Shown piece after piece: positions 46,533-57,028 of a stretch of DNA of 64,000 nt. The position numbers were made by a program, and so were the translations under genes. The notes beneath the pieces were generated by a model, which saw only the letters and a program-made list of their open reading frames with translations, was not told the origin of the DNA and searched no databases. This DNA is from Streptomyces chartreusis (lineage in GTDB: Bacteria; Actinomycetota; Actinomycetes; Streptomycetales; Streptomycetaceae). Each line of letters opens with the position of its first letter. The stretch's first letter is position 1. The stretch spans positions 3,224,001-3,288,000 of the forward strand of contig NZ_CP023689.1 of assembly GCF_008704715.1 (NCBI RefSeq). The letters run 5' to 3'.

Positions 46533-46590
46533 ACCGGGCGCCCCTGAAGTCTTCCCTTCCCTATCGACACCCCACCCCGAGGACGTTGTT

Positions 46591-47556
46591 ATGAGCCTTG
46601 CCGGACGCATCGACGTCCACCATCACTTCACCGCCCCGGCCTGGCTGGACTGGGCGGAGGCACGAGGTGCGGTCAGCCGCGACAAGCTGCCCTGGTGGAC
46701 CCGCTGGGACGTGAACGCGGCACTGGAGGTCATGGACAAGACGGGGATCGGCACCTCCGTCATGACCGTCGCGATGCTGGGCCGGCTGCGGGAGCGCGCC
46801 GAGCGCCAGGAGAGCGCCCGGGTCGCCCTGGGGGCGGCGGCCGACGTCGTCGAGGCCCACCCCGGCCGGTTCGCCTTCTTCACGCCCGTCTTCCTCGACG
46901 ACCTGGAGCTGTCGTCGTGGAGCGTGCGGCACGGCCTCGACGAGCTCGGCGCCATCGGAGTGAGCACCCGCACCAGCATGGACGGCGTCTTCCTCGGCGA
47001 CGAGTCGCACGACCGGCTGCTCCAGGAGCTGAACGAGCGGCACGCGGTCATCAGCACGCACCCCATGGACGTACCGGCCGGCAAGGACGGCGCCGCGGGG
47101 CTGCCGGGGATGCCGCCCTTCGTGTGCGACTTCCTGCTGGACACGACGCGCGCGGCCATCAACCTCATCCGCAACGGCACCCTGGACCGCTATCCGAACC
47201 TGAGCTTCATCCTTCCGCACGGCGGGGGCTTCCTCCCCTACATGGCCACCCGGCTCGACCTGTTCGGCGGGCGGATCACTCCCCCGATCGAGCCCGGCCG
47301 GGTCCGGGACCATCTGCACCGGTTCTACTTCGACACGGCGGGCCCCATGTCCCCCTCGGCCACGCCCACCCTGCTGGCGACGGTCGACCCGGACCGCATC
47401 CTGTTCGGCACGGACTGGCCGCCCACGCCCTCGCACGTCATCGTCGACAGCGTGGTGCCCGCCCTGGACGGCGACGCCTGTCTGTCGGAGGAGCTGCTCC
47501 AGGGCATCAACCGGGAGAACGCGCTGCGCCTGATGCCGTCGCTCGCGCGGCGGTAG
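46591..47556 (+). CDS. Amidohydrolase family 2 (ACMSD-type decarboxylase-like) protein
   Basis: A 321-residue TIM-barrel metalloenzyme. Metal residues: DVHHHF near the N-terminus, ISTHPMD, ILPHGGGFLPY and FGTDWP near the C-terminus, the pattern of ACMSD-type decarboxylases. ATG 46591 lies 58 bases after the hydroxylase and follows GAGGAC, so the two are probably co-transcribed. A nonhydrolytic decarboxylation or ring-opening step on the pigment aromatic is plausible but unproven. A strong terminator follows. Confidence 0.85.
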   Translation: MSLAGRIDVHHHFTAPAWLDWAEARGAVSRDKLPWWTRWDVNAALEVMDKTGIGTSVMTVAMLGRLRERAERQESARVALGAAADVVEAHPGRFAFFTPVFLDDLELSSWSVRHGLDELGAIGVSTRTSMDGVFLGDESHDRLLQELNERHAVISTHPMDVPAGKDGAAGLPGMPPFVCDFLLDTTRAAINLIRNGTLDRYPNLSFILPHGGGFLPYMATRLDLFGGRITPPIEPGRVRDHLHRFYFDTAGPMSPSATPTLLATVDPDRILFGTDWPPTPSHVIVDSVVPALDGDACLSEELLQGINRENALRLMPSLARR

Positions 47557-47572
47557 CTCGCCGGACGTACGA

Positions 47573-47609
47573 AGGAGGCCGCCGCCCGGGTTCCGGGCGG
47601 CGGCCTCCT
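47573..47609. terminator. Strong bidirectional terminator inside the pigment cluster
   Basis: Perfect 15-base arms AGGAGGCCGCCGCCC (47573-47587) and complement (47595-47609) with loop gggttcc, between the convergent amidohydrolase and cyclase genes. Confidence 0.88.
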
Positions 47610-47618
47610 GGCGTTCGG

Positions 47619-48650
<1,032 letters not shown>

Positions 48651-48669
48651 GAGGGTTCTCCTTGTCTTT

Positions 48670-49920
48670 CTAGGCGTCCTGCGCCGGGCCCCGGCGAAGG
48701 ACCAGTGCCGCGTTGGAGCCCATGAGTCCCCGGCTGAGGACGAGGGCCGTGCGCAGCTCGGCCGGGCGTGCCGTGGCGGTCACCAGGTCGATGTCGTGAC
48801 AGATGTCGAAGACACCCGGCGTCGGCGGGATCTGCCCGTGCTCCATGGCCTGCACCGCGGCCACGATGTCCAGCAGGGGCGCGCCGCAGTACGACCGCCC
48901 GATGCCGGCCTTGGGGGCCGTGACCGGCACGCGGGTGCCGTGCGGGCCGAGGGCGTCGGCGAGGGCGAGCGCCTCGGCGCGGTCGGCCTCGGGGACGCCG
49001 AGCGCGTCGGCGAAGACCACGTCGATCTCCTCCGGGGCGCAGCCGGCCTCGTCGAGGGCACCGCGGATGGCGTGCGCGAGCCCCTCCCGCGACCGGTCCC
49101 AGCGCGAGGCGCCGGTGAAGGTGGCGGCGTGTCCGGCGACGGTGGCGCGGACCGTCGTGTCCCGGCGCCGGGCCCGCTCCAGGTCCTCCACGACCAGCAC
49201 GGCACCGCCCTCGGCGGGTACGAAGCCGCAGGCCGCCGAGGTGAAGGGGCGGTAGGCGCGGGCCGGGTCCTCGACGGTGCTGAGCTCGCGGTAGCCGAGC
49301 TGGCAGACCCCCGAGTACGGGGCGAGCGGGGCCTCGGCGGCGCCGACGACGACCGCGTCCGTGCCACGGGCGACGAACCGGGCGGCGTGCGCGACGGCGT
49401 CCAGGCCGCCCGCCTCGTCGCTGGCCACCACACCACAGGGGCCCTTGAAACCCTTGCGGATGGAGATCTGGCCGGTGCTGGCCGCGTAGAACCAGGCGAT
49501 GGACTGGTACGGCCCGACGAACCGGGAGCCCTGGCCCCACAGCTTCTGGAGTTCGCGCTGACCGAACTCGCCGCCGCCGGACCCGGCCGCGGTGACGACA
49601 CCGACGGAGTACGGGGCGTCGGCCCAGGCGTCCTGGGAGAGCCCCGCGTCCTTCAGGGCGGCGTCGGCGGCCGCGAGCGCGAAGTGGGTGAACTTGTCGG
49701 TCTGGACGAGGAAGGTCTCCTCGATCAGCGCCGTCGGGTCGAATCCCCGTACCTCGCCGGCGACGCGGAGCGGCAGGTGCTCGCAGCCCTCCCGGGTGAC
49801 CCGGTCCAGGACGCTCGCGCCCTCCTTGACGTTCTTCCAGTACGTGTCGGCGTGCAGGCCGTTCGGGGCGACCACGCCGATGCCCGTGACGGCTGTCCGC
49901 CGGGCGCGTGGACCACTCAT
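48670..49920 (-). CDS. Ketosynthase beta, chain length factor (WhiE-ORFIV type)
   Basis: A 416-residue KS-fold partner lacking the nucleophilic Cys. Aligned to KS-alpha STGC(170)TSG, this protein reads ASDE(169)AGG, so the position is Glu rather than the Gln typical of chain length factors. It heterodimerises with KS-alpha to set chain length and generate the starter by malonyl decarboxylation. ATG 49920 overlaps the KS-alpha stop (ATGA), giving 1:1 coupling. Confidence 0.94.
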   Translation of the reverse strand: MSGPRARRTAVTGIGVVAPNGLHADTYWKNVKEGASVLDRVTREGCEHLPLRVAGEVRGFDPTALIEETFLVQTDKFTHFALAAADAALKDAGLSQDAWADAPYSVGVVTAAGSGGGEFGQRELQKLWGQGSRFVGPYQSIAWFYAASTGQISIRKGFKGPCGVVASDEAGGLDAVAHAARFVARGTDAVVVGAAEAPLAPYSGVCQLGYRELSTVEDPARAYRPFTSAACGFVPAEGGAVLVVEDLERARRRDTTVRATVAGHAATFTGASRWDRSREGLAHAIRGALDEAGCAPEEIDVVFADALGVPEADRAEALALADALGPHGTRVPVTAPKAGIGRSYCGAPLLDIVAAVQAMEHGQIPPTPGVFDICHDIDLVTATARPAELRTALVLSRGLMGSNAALVLRRGPAQDA

Positions 49921-51191
49921 CGTCGACTCCTCCCACTCTGCCCCGTCAGGAGCACCGCGGACTGGAACCCGCCGAAGCCGCTGCCCACGGAGAGCACGTT
50001 GTCGAGCCGGCGGGAGCGTGCGGTGCGCGGGACGTAGTCCAGGTCGCACTCGGGGTCCGGGGTCTCGTAGTTGGCCGTCGGCGGGACCACCTGCCGGGCC
50101 AGCGCGAGGACACAGGCCACGACCTCGATCGCGCCGATCGCGCCGAGCGAGTGGCCCACCATGGACTTGATGGAGCTCATGGGCGTCTCGTAGGCGTGCG
50201 AGCCCAGGGACTTCTTCACCGCCGCGGTCTCGTGCCGGTCGTTCTGGCGGGTGCCGGAGCCGTGCGCGTTGACGTAGTCGATCTCCGTCGGGTTCACTCG
50301 CGCGTGGTCGAGCGCCTCGTCGATGGCCCTCGCCATCTCCAGGCCCTCACTGGTCAGACCGGTCATGTGGTAGGCGTTGCCGAAGGTGGCGTAGCCGCTG
50401 ATCTCGCAGTAGACGTGCGCGCCGCGGGCGCGTGCGTGCTCCAGGTCCTCCAGTACGAGGACGGCCGCGCCCTCGCCCATCACGAAGCCGTCGCGGTGGG
50501 CGTCGAAGGGGCGGGAGGCGTGCTCCGGGTCGTCGTTGTTGGGCGACGTGGCCTTGATGGCGTCGAAGCAGGCCATGGTGATCGGGGAGATCGGGGAGTC
50601 CGAGGCCCCGGCGAGGCAGATGTCGGCGCGGCCCTCCTCGATGGTGTGGAAGGCGTAGCCCACGGCGTCGAGCCCGGAGGTGCAGCCGGTGGACACGGTC
50701 TGCACCGGGCCCTGGGCGCCGAACCGTTCGGCGACGTCGGCCGCCAGCGTGCTGGGCGAGAACGCCCGGTGCAACTGGGGCTCGGCGGCGCGATGGTCGA
50801 CGTCCCAGCGCTGTCCGCCCGCGCTGACCAGGACGTAGTCGTGCTCGAGGCGGGTGGTGCCGCCCACCGCGCTGCCCAGGGACACGGCAACGCGCCAGGG
50901 GTCCTCCGCGGCGAAGTCGACACCGCTGTCGGTCACGGCCTCCTGGGCCGCGGCCAGGGCGAACTGTATGTACCGGTCGGCACGTTCGCCGATGTCCGCG
51001 TCGAGTCCGTGCGCGAGCGGGTCGAAGTCGCACTCGGCGGCTATCCGCGAGCGCAGGCCCTCGGGGTCGAACAGGGTGATGCCGCGGGTCGCCGTACGGC
51101 CGTTGGACAGGAGGTCCCAGAACGCCGGGACCCCGATCCCGCCGGGGGCGACCACACCTATGCCGGTGACCGCCACGCGCCGCCGGGTCAT
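49917..51191 (-). CDS. Ketosynthase alpha (WhiE-ORFIII type)
   Basis: A 424-residue type II minimal-PKS ketosynthase. Catalytic Cys170 in [12 protein letters not shown], His in [11 protein letters not shown] and His in [12 protein letters not shown] are intact. It condenses malonyl units with the chain length factor and ACP. ATG 51191 overlaps the cupin stop (ATGA). Sequence and gene order resemble spore-pigment rather than antibiotic synthases. Confidence 0.95.
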   Translation of the reverse strand: MTRRRVAVTGIGVVAPGGIGVPAFWDLLSNGRTATRGITLFDPEGLRSRIAAECDFDPLAHGLDADIGERADRYIQFALAAAQEAVTDSGVDFAAEDPWRVAVSLGSAVGGTTRLEHDYVLVSAGGQRWDVDHRAAEPQLHRAFSPSTLAADVAERFGAQGPVQTVSTGCTSGLDAVGYAFHTIEEGRADICLAGASDSPISPITMACFDAIKATSPNNDDPEHASRPFDAHRDGFVMGEGAAVLVLEDLEHARARGAHVYCEISGYATFGNAYHMTGLTSEGLEMARAIDEALDHARVNPTEIDYVNAHGSGTRQNDRHETAAVKKSLGSHAYETPMSSIKSMVGHSLGAIGAIEVVACVLALARQVVPPTANYETPDPECDLDYVPRTARSRRLDNVLSVGSGFGGFQSAVLLTGQSGRSRR

Positions 51192-51652
51192 GACAGCACC
51201 CCTGGGCGTTCCGGCTGCGCGCCCTCCGCCTGGACGAGCGGGTAGGGCTTGACGTCGTCGCTGATCTCCGGGGCCTCGGTGTCCACGTGGCCGAGCTTCG
51301 GGTTGGGCGCCAGCGGGCTCAGATGGAAGATCATCCGGGCTTCCTCGTCACCGACGTTGCGGAAGCGGTGCCGCATGTCGATGGGGATCATGAGGCCCTG
51401 GTCGGCACGGAGAGGAAACGTTTCGCCATCCAGGTCGACCTCAAGCCGGCCCTCGACGACGTAGATGAACTCCTCGGAGTACGGGTGGTAGTGCTCGCTG
51501 ATGCGTTCGCCGGGCCGCATGATGGCCAGGCCCATGAAGCCGCTCGTCGCACCCACCGTGACAGGGGTGAGCAGGGTGCGAAGGTCGCCGCCGCGCTTGC
51601 GGTTGGGCTCGATCTCGTTGAGGTCCACGACGCGCGGGCGCATCTTGTCCAT
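51188..51652 (-). CDS. Cupin-domain protein (WhiE-ORFII type)
   Basis: A 154-residue single-domain cupin: metal motif [21 protein letters not shown] and second motif with [11 protein letters not shown]. Homologues in spore-pigment and tetracenomycin-type (TcmJ) clusters assist cyclisation or stabilise the PKS complex. ATG 51652 follows GGAG. Overlaps KS-alpha. Confidence 0.9.
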   Translation of the reverse strand: MDKMRPRVVDLNEIEPNRKRGGDLRTLLTPVTVGATSGFMGLAIMRPGERISEHYHPYSEEFIYVVEGRLEVDLDGETFPLRADQGLMIPIDMRHRFRNVGDEEARMIFHLSPLAPNPKLGHVDTEAPEISDDVKPYPLVQAEGAQPERPGVLS

Positions 51653-51697
51653 GGTCTTGTCTCCAGGTCGTTCGATGAGGTGTCGGTCCCCGCGCCG

Positions 51698-52807
51698 TCA
51701 GGACTGCGCGGCCCAGCGGTCGGTGATCAGCGCCATGCCGGCGTGCGACAGGAGGCGGTTGGCGTCCCGTGCACCGGTGAGCGGTCCGGCGACGCCGAGC
51801 GCCTCGCCGTCCAGCAGACGGGCCAGGACGGCGGCCTTCCTGGGGCCTTGGATGCCGAGCGCCATCACCGGATCGGTCTCGGGGTCGCCCTGTACGTCGA
51901 TGAGGCGGACGACGATGTCCTCGCGCTGGAAGACGGTGCTGCGGTGGACGGGGGACGCGGGGTCGGCCGCGGCCGCCTCGTCCTGCCGGGCGAGCAGCCG
52001 GGCCAGCGCCATCCCGCAGCCCTGTTTGGCCGGGTAGTACAGGGCCTCGCGCCTGAGGTCGCCGGGTTCCGGGCCGCCGCGCGCCACGTGGTGGACGGGC
52101 GGCATGGCGGCACGGATGAAGAAGTTCCGTGCGGACTCGGGATCGGTCAGGTCCCGGTCCTGCTCCAGATAGGGGTTGATGGCCTCCTCGACGGCCCGCA
52201 CCTCGGGCTGGCGGGAGACGTGGCGCAGCGCCGCGGTCAGGTCGCCCTCCACCTCGACGGTGCGCACCACCCGGTTGCCGTGCATGAACAAGGTGGTGCG
52301 GCGCAGCCGCGTGGCGGCGTCGACGCGGGACTCCGGCGGCGCGTACCCGGCGAGGATCTCGGCGACCTTGGACTCGGAGCCGGGCTTGACGGTGAAGGTC
52401 AGTGCATGGCGGATCACGCCGTCGCCCTCGCGCGGCGCCGACTGCAGTGCGCCGGCGCGGGGCCGGTCGACGCCGGTCTCGCGGACGATGCCGTAGCGCA
52501 TCGAGCGCAGCTCCTTGACGCAGCGCTGCAGCGGCCGGACCGTCTCCAGGTGATCGTCGCTGTTCACCCAGGCGAGGTACGGCGGGGCGGTCTCCCATTC
52601 GCTCGTGATGACCCACTGGGAGGGGTTCTCCACGGACTGGCACACCTGGTCACCGAGGTGACCGGGAATGGAGGCGACACGGTCACGCATCTGCTCGTAC
52701 GCGTCCAGGAACTGTTGCTGGGCACCCTCGTGGAGGTCGACGAGCAGGAGGACGCGCATCCTGGAGCCGTCGAACGCCGACTGGGACGTGTAGGGCGAAG
52801 TGGTCAT
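51698..52807 (-). CDS. SchA/CurD-like pigment protein with N-terminal ABM domain (WhiE-ORFI type)
   Basis: A 369-residue two-part protein: an ABM-like domain (about 17-105, PGHLGDQVCQSVENPSQWVITSEW) and a C-terminal SchA/CurD-like region (about 125-369). First gene of the PKS operon. ATG 52807 has GAAGGAAGGG upstream. Its biochemical role is not settled; by homology it is a tailoring or assembly factor of the grey spore pigment. Confidence 0.88.
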   Translation of the reverse strand: MTTSPYTSQSAFDGSRMRVLLLVDLHEGAQQQFLDAYEQMRDRVASIPGHLGDQVCQSVENPSQWVITSEWETAPPYLAWVNSDDHLETVRPLQRCVKELRSMRYGIVRETGVDRPRAGALQSAPREGDGVIRHALTFTVKPGSESKVAEILAGYAPPESRVDAATRLRRTTLFMHGNRVVRTVEVEGDLTAALRHVSRQPEVRAVEEAINPYLEQDRDLTDPESARNFFIRAAMPPVHHVARGGPEPGDLRREALYYPAKQGCGMALARLLARQDEAAAADPASPVHRSTVFQREDIVVRLIDVQGDPETDPVMALGIQGPRKAAVLARLLDGEALGVAGPLTGARDANRLLSHAGMALITDRWAAQS

Positions 52808-52875
52808 CCGGCAGACCCTTCCTTCGCGGGAGCAAGTGGCGGCCGTCCCTGTCCACCAGCGCGAACGTGGGTTTC

Positions 52876-52905
52876 GGCCCTGAGCCTTCATCGTGGGTCA
52901 GGGCC
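52876..52905. promoter_or_regulatory. Inverted repeat in the pigment operon upstream region
   Basis: GGCCCTGA (52876-52883) and TCAGGGCC (52898-52905), 14 bases apart, about 70-100 bases upstream of the first PKS gene. A candidate operator or leader hairpin. I could not assign a promoter; spore-pigment operons use developmental sigma factors whose boxes I cannot call confidently. Confidence 0.4.
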
Positions 52906-53028
52906 TTTGGGTCCGCGAGCCACGCGGGCCAATTGAGGGAACTGCCCGCCGGGCAGGCCGGGATGCGGGTCCACGAGCACAGCCGGATGACACGGGACGC
53001 CGGCTCCCGACCGGCCCCGGAAACGCCG

Positions 53029-53053
53029 AAGTCCCCGCACATGGCGGGGACTT
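53029..53053. terminator. Terminator after the thiamine-binding protein gene
   Basis: Perfect 10-base arms AAGTCCCCGC / GCGGGGACTT with loop acatg, 48 bases past the stop codon on the minus strand. It insulates the pigment operon. Confidence 0.75.
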
Positions 53054-53100
53054 GGTGTCAGGCACGGGTCGCGGGGCCGCCGGGCGGCTCCCGCGCCCGC

Positions 53101-53394
53101 CTACTCGGCGAGGTGGCGCTCGACCGTCTCCACCTTGGAGGTGAGACCGTCCGTCACACCGGGACGGATGTCCGCCTTCAGGACCAGGGACACCCGCGGC
53201 GCCCGCGCCTCGACGGCGGCGACGGCACGCCGGACGACGTCCATGACCTCGTCCCAGTCACCCTCGATGGAGGTGAACATCGCGTCGGTGCGGTTGGGCA
53301 GACCCGACTCCCGGACCACACGGACGGCGTCGGCGACGTACTCCCCCACGTCCTCGCCGACGCCGAGCGGGGTCACGGAAAACGCGACGATCAT
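53101..53394 (-). CDS. MTH1187/YkoF-type thiamine-binding protein
   Basis: A 97-residue ferredoxin-like protein: [20 protein letters not shown] at the start, then [20 protein letters not shown] and [11 protein letters not shown], the family signature (formerly DUF77). Relatives bind thiamine or its pyrimidine. It overlaps the DUF3817 gene by ATGA, an unusual partnership of a binding protein and a small membrane protein that may hint at transport or sensing. Confidence 0.85.
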   Translation of the reverse strand: MIVAFSVTPLGVGEDVGEYVADAVRVVRESGLPNRTDAMFTSIEGDWDEVMDVVRRAVAAVEARAPRVSLVLKADIRPGVTDGLTSKVETVERHLAE

Positions 53395-53735
53395 GCGCCC
53401 ACGACCCCTTCCTTGCGGGCGCGGGAGGCGATGACCGCGTCCTCGGCCTCACGCCGGAGCCTGCGGTCGGCGAAGAAGCCGCCGGTCGGCAGGACGGAGA
53501 GGACGAAGTAGAGGGCCGCGGTCCTCAGCGGCCACTTGGCGCGGTTCCAGGCGTCCGCCCAGAAGACCACGTACAGGACGAAGAGCACGCCGTGGACCAT
53601 GCCCATCACGGGCACCGCGTTGAAGTCCGTGGTCCGCTTCAGCACCGAGCAGACGAGCAGGAGCAGGAACGACACCGCCTCGGGGGCCGAGACGAGGCGG
53701 AGGCGGCGGAGGGCGGTGGCGGTCTTGATGTCCAC
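53391..53735 (-). CDS. DUF3817 family membrane protein (second copy)
   Basis: A 114-residue protein with three helices and the conserved [19 protein letters not shown] segment. The start is GTG 53735 with AAGGTGA 3 bases upstream. It is co-transcribed with the thiamine-binding protein. Paralogue of 42194-42526. Confidence 0.85.
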   Translation of the reverse strand: MDIKTATALRRLRLVSAPEAVSFLLLLVCSVLKRTTDFNAVPVMGMVHGVLFVLYVVFWADAWNRAKWPLRTAALYFVLSVLPTGGFFADRRLRREAEDAVIASRARKEGVVGA

Positions 53736-53918
53736 GGGTCACCTTCGGTGGGGTCGGTTGGGAGAGACGTCGGTCGGCCCGGCTCAGCTTGTGAACGCAA
53801 GCACAAACGCTCGTCCATTGTGGCAAACCCGAAAGGGCGCTCCGGGCCCGGGGTCCGGGAGGGTGACAAGGACTCCCCGCACGGGGGACGCTGGTGCGGA
53901 CCGACCCGGGGAGTCCAC

Positions 53919-54251
53919 GTGCAGTTCCTCTTCTTCATGACCCTGCCGGGGCTCGTGGTGCTGCTCACCGTGCTGGCCTTCGTCGATCAGCTGCTGATGC
54001 GGGCCGGCCGGGCCGGGCGGCTGCCCTGGCGCAACCACGCAAGGCAGGGCCAGATCTCCGCGACCGGCTTCGAGCAGCTGCACGCCTCGTTCTCCCCCGG
54101 CAAGCAGAGCGAGCTGGAGGAGCGGCGCAGCGCCCTGGTAATGCGGGACGACGAGGAGGACGGGGCGCCGCCGAGGTCGACGGTGGACCTGCGCGGCGGG
54201 ACGGCCGTCATCCGACTGCGAACGGACGAAACCCGCCGAGCCGGGACCTAA
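53919..54251 (+). CDS. DUF6191-type small membrane protein
   Basis: A 110-residue protein: one N-terminal membrane helix (FLFFMTLPGLVVLLTVLAF), then GQISATGFEQLHASFSPGKQSELEERRS and RDDEEDGAPPRSTVDL, which match a Streptomyces family I remember as DUF6191. The start is GTG 53919 (VQFLFF). No ribosome binding site is obvious. Lies upstream of the AIM24 genes in the same direction. Function unknown. Confidence 0.7.
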   Translation: MQFLFFMTLPGLVVLLTVLAFVDQLLMRAGRAGRLPWRNHARQGQISATGFEQLHASFSPGKQSELEERRSALVMRDDEEDGAPPRSTVDLRGGTAVIRLRTDETRRAGT

Positions 54252-54323
54252 GGGTCCCGTCAGGGGTGAAAGTCAACCTTTGGGATCTGTCGGTGGCGGG
54301 CACCCGCGGTTTACCTTCGCTGC

Positions 54324-54962
54324 GTGGCGATGTTCCGACTCCAGGGCAGCAAGGTTCTCGCCGTCGACATGACCGGGGACGCCGTGAAGGCGAAGAACGG
54401 CTCGATGGTCGCGTACGACGGGCAGATGGCCTTCAAGAAGATGAGCGGCGGCGGTGAGGGTCTGCGCGGCATGGTGACCCGGCGCCTGACCGGTGAGCAG
54501 ATGACGGTGATGGAGGTGAAGGGGCACGGGACGTGCTGGTTCGCGGACCGCGCCTCCGAGATCAACCTCGTGAACCTCCAGGGCGACAAGCTCTACGTCG
54601 AGTCGAGCAACCTGCTCGCGACCGACGCGGGGCTGCGCACCGGCACCTCCTTCACGGGGCTGCGCGGCGCCTCCCAGGGCAACGGCCTGTTCACCACCAC
54701 CGTCGAGGGGCACGGGCAGGCGGCGCTCATGTCCGACGGACCGGCCGTGGTGCTGCGGGTCAGCGCGCAGTACCCGCTGACCGTCGACCCGGGGGCCTAT
54801 GTGGCCCACCAGGGGAATCTGCGGCAGTCCTTCCAGTCCGGTGTGACGTTCCGCACGCTCATGGGCGAGGGCGGTGGCGAGGCCTTCCAGATCCGGTTCG
54901 AGGGGGACGGCCTTGTGTACGTACAGCCGAGCGAGCGGAACACGATCGCGGGGGACGTGTGA
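54324..54962 (+). CDS. AIM24 family protein, tandem copy 1
   Basis: A 212-residue beta-roll protein of the AIM24 (TIGR00266-like) family: MFRLQGSKVLAVDMTGDAV, then repeated beta strands with GLFTTTVEGHGQAALM and TVDPGAYVAHQGN. GTG 54324 follows TACCTT by 6 bases, so the message may be leaderless; ATG 54330 is the alternative. First of three tandem paralogues. The mitochondrial namesake affects cristae organisation; the bacterial role is unknown. Confidence 0.85.
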   Translation: MAMFRLQGSKVLAVDMTGDAVKAKNGSMVAYDGQMAFKKMSGGGEGLRGMVTRRLTGEQMTVMEVKGHGTCWFADRASEINLVNLQGDKLYVESSNLLATDAGLRTGTSFTGLRGASQGNGLFTTTVEGHGQAALMSDGPAVVLRVSAQYPLTVDPGAYVAHQGNLRQSFQSGVTFRTLMGEGGGEAFQIRFEGDGLVYVQPSERNTIAGDV

Positions 54963-54963
54963 C

Positions 54964-55614
54964 ATGGCCTTCCGCGAGATCAACTCCAAGATGGTCGAGG
55001 CGACGGTCATGCCCGGCCAGAAGCTGTTCAGCCAGCGCGGCGCGATGCTCGCCTACAAGGGCGAGGTGTCCTTCACCCCCAACATGGCGGGCGGCCAGGG
55101 CGGGATCATGTCGATGATCGGGCGTCGGGTGGCGAACGAGGACACCCCGCTGATGGCCGTCGAGGGCAGCGGCACCGTGCTCTTCGGGCACGGCGGCCAC
55201 CACGTCCAGGTGATCCATCTCACCGGCGACACCCTGTGCGTGGAGGCCGACCGCCTCCTCGCCTTCGAGGGCACCCTCCACCAGGGCACGATGTTCCTCG
55301 GCTCACAGGGCGGCGTCATGGGCATGGTGCGCGGCCAGGTCTCCGGGCAGGGACTGTTCACCACCACCCTCAAGGGGCACGGAGCGGTGGCGGTCATGGC
55401 GCACGGAGGCGTCTTCGAGATCCCGATCACCCCGCAGCGCCCGGTCCACGTCGACCCCCAGGCCTACGTCGCCCACCACGGCGACGTGCGCAACAAGCTG
55501 TCCACCGCGCTCGGCTGGCGCGACATGGTGGGCCGCGGCTCCGGCGAGGCGTTCCAGCTGGAGCTCAGCGGCAACGGTGCCGTCTACGTGCAGGCGTCGG
55601 AGGAGAAGCTGTGA
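54964..55614 (+). CDS. AIM24 family protein, tandem copy 2
   Basis: A 216-residue AIM24 protein. MVEATVMPGQKLFSQRGAML and GLFTTTLKGHGAVAVMAHGG align with copy 1, and HVDPQAYVAHHGDVRNKL with its C-terminal strand. Starts 1 base after copy 1 and overlaps copy 3 by GTGA, so all three are co-translated, consistent with a heteromeric assembly. The frame extends upstream to 54874 but that is copy 1 shadow. Confidence 0.85.
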   Translation: MAFREINSKMVEATVMPGQKLFSQRGAMLAYKGEVSFTPNMAGGQGGIMSMIGRRVANEDTPLMAVEGSGTVLFGHGGHHVQVIHLTGDTLCVEADRLLAFEGTLHQGTMFLGSQGGVMGMVRGQVSGQGLFTTTLKGHGAVAVMAHGGVFEIPITPQRPVHVDPQAYVAHHGDVRNKLSTALGWRDMVGRGSGEAFQLELSGNGAVYVQASEEKL

Positions 55615-56411
55615 GCACCTACGGAACCCCCGGCGGCCCCACCGTCCTCGACCCGGCCTCGCTGCCCGTCGACGACAACGTCAACGCCTACACCTTCTGC
55701 GTGGAACTCAAGGGAAGCCAGTGGTTCCTGCAGAAGGGGAAGATGATCGCCTACTACGGCTCGATCGACTTCAACGGCGTCGGGCACGGCCGACTCGACC
55801 GACTTGTCCGTACGTCCTTTCATTCGCCACTGCACGCGAGCGACTGGGTCGTGGCGGAGGGCTCCGGGAAGATGCTGCTGGCCGACCGGGCCTTCGACGT
55901 GAATTCGTACGACCTCGAAGACGGCAACCTGACCATTCGCTCGGGCAACCTGCTCGCTTTTCAGCCAACTCTTGCACTCAAGCAATCGATCGTGCCGGGT
56001 TTTCTGACACTCATCGGAACCGGAAAGTTCGTGGCTGCATCTAACGGGCCGGTGGTGTTCATGGAACCCCCGATCCGGGTGGATCCTCAGGCGCTCGTCG
56101 GCTGGGCCGACTGCCCCTCGCCGTGCCACCACTACGACCACGGCTACATGACCGGCCTAATGGGCGGTCTACGTGCACTGACGGGCCTCGGCGGGGCCTC
56201 CGGGGAGGAGCATCAGTTCGAGTTCGTGGGGGCCGGCACCGTCCTGCTCCAGTCGTCCGAGACCCTCATGGCCGAGCAGGCCACGGGGGCGGTCCCGCCG
56301 GACGCCGGAGTGCCCGGTGGCGGGGGGTCGCACACAGGGCCTTCACAACCGGCCGGGGTACCGCGCCTTCCCGGACAGCTGGGGGACCTCCAGCGTCGCT
56401 TCGGGCTGTGA
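55611..56411 (+). CDS. AIM24 family protein, tandem copy 3
   Basis: A 266-residue, more divergent AIM24 protein: NAYTFCVELKGSQWFLQKGKM, then IRVDPQALVGW, with an inserted Cys/His segment ADCPSPCHHYDHGYM near 165-182 that could bind metal, and a Pro/Gly-rich C-terminal tail of ~45 residues. The GTG start lies in the copy 2 stop. Bases around 55950-56050 are relatively A/T-rich compared with neighbours. Confidence 0.82.
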   Translation: MSTYGTPGGPTVLDPASLPVDDNVNAYTFCVELKGSQWFLQKGKMIAYYGSIDFNGVGHGRLDRLVRTSFHSPLHASDWVVAEGSGKMLLADRAFDVNSYDLEDGNLTIRSGNLLAFQPTLALKQSIVPGFLTLIGTGKFVAASNGPVVFMEPPIRVDPQALVGWADCPSPCHHYDHGYMTGLMGGLRALTGLGGASGEEHQFEFVGAGTVLLQSSETLMAEQATGAVPPDAGVPGGGGSHTGPSQPAGVPRLPGQLGDLQRRFGL

Positions 56412-56501
56412 GCGGTAGTCTGCGGAGTGTGACATCGAACGTGTGCACACACGGTCGTGCCACATGAAAACCCTCACTAGTTCGCCTTTCAACTTCTTAG
56501 G

Positions 56502-56507
56502 TAGACT
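56502..56507 (+). promoter_or_regulatory. Leaderless marR promoter -10 box
   Basis: TAGACT at 56502-56507, 6 bases before the ATG. GTGTGCACAC, a perfect 10-base palindrome, lies further upstream near 56440 and may be a regulator site. Confidence 0.55.
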
Positions 56508-56513
56508 TCATTC

Positions 56514-56990
56514 ATGGAGACCGAGACGGCCACTCGCTGGCTGACCGATGCGGAGCAGTGCGCCTGGCGCACCCACCTGGAGGTCAACAGGCTGTTGACG
56601 TACCAGCTCGAGAAGGACCTGCAGCCGTTCGGCCTGACAATGAACGACTACGAGATCCTGGTGAACCTCTCCGAGTCGGACGACGTACGGATGCGGATGA
56701 GCGACCTCGCCTCCGCCACCCTGCAGTCCAAGAGCCGGCTCTCCCACCAGATCACCAGGATGGAGAACGCGAACCTGGTCCGGCGTGAGAACTGCGAGTC
56801 CGACCGCCGCGGGCTCTACGCGGTCCTCACCGACCACGGCATGGAGACCATGCAGAAGGTCGCGCCGCACCACGTGGCGTCCGTCCGCCGGCACTTCATC
56901 GACCTGCTCTCCCCCGACTCCCTGACCGAGCTCGACAAGGCCCTCAAGCCGATCGCGGAGCACCTGCGCGGCCAGCGGGGACGTCCGTAA
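56514..56990 (+). CDS. MarR-family transcriptional regulator
   Basis: A 158-residue MarR protein: recognition segment MSDLASATLQSKSRLSHQITRMENANLV and wing ENCESDRRGLYAVLT. Leaderless start predicted. It follows the AIM24 operon in the same direction and is convergent to the sensor kinase. The wing Cys might be redox-active. Target unknown. Confidence 0.9.
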   Translation: METETATRWLTDAEQCAWRTHLEVNRLLTYQLEKDLQPFGLTMNDYEILVNLSESDDVRMRMSDLASATLQSKSRLSHQITRMENANLVRRENCESDRRGLYAVLTDHGMETMQKVAPHHVASVRRHFIDLLSPDSLTELDKALKPIAEHLRGQRGRP

Positions 56991-57010
56991 CCCGGGCGGA
57001 CCCCCACGGA

Positions 57011-57027
57011 CGCCGGCGAACCCGGCG
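57011..57027. terminator. Hairpin between marR and sensor kinase gene
   Basis: CGCCGG-cgaac-CCGGCG between convergent genes; short stem without T-tract. Confidence 0.45.
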
Positions 57028-57028
57028 C

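Noticed and set aside
53592..53918. N-terminal extension of the DUF6191 gene
   Set aside because: Would overlap the DUF3817 gene antisense and has no membrane-protein character before the GTG at 53919, where the family sequence begins.
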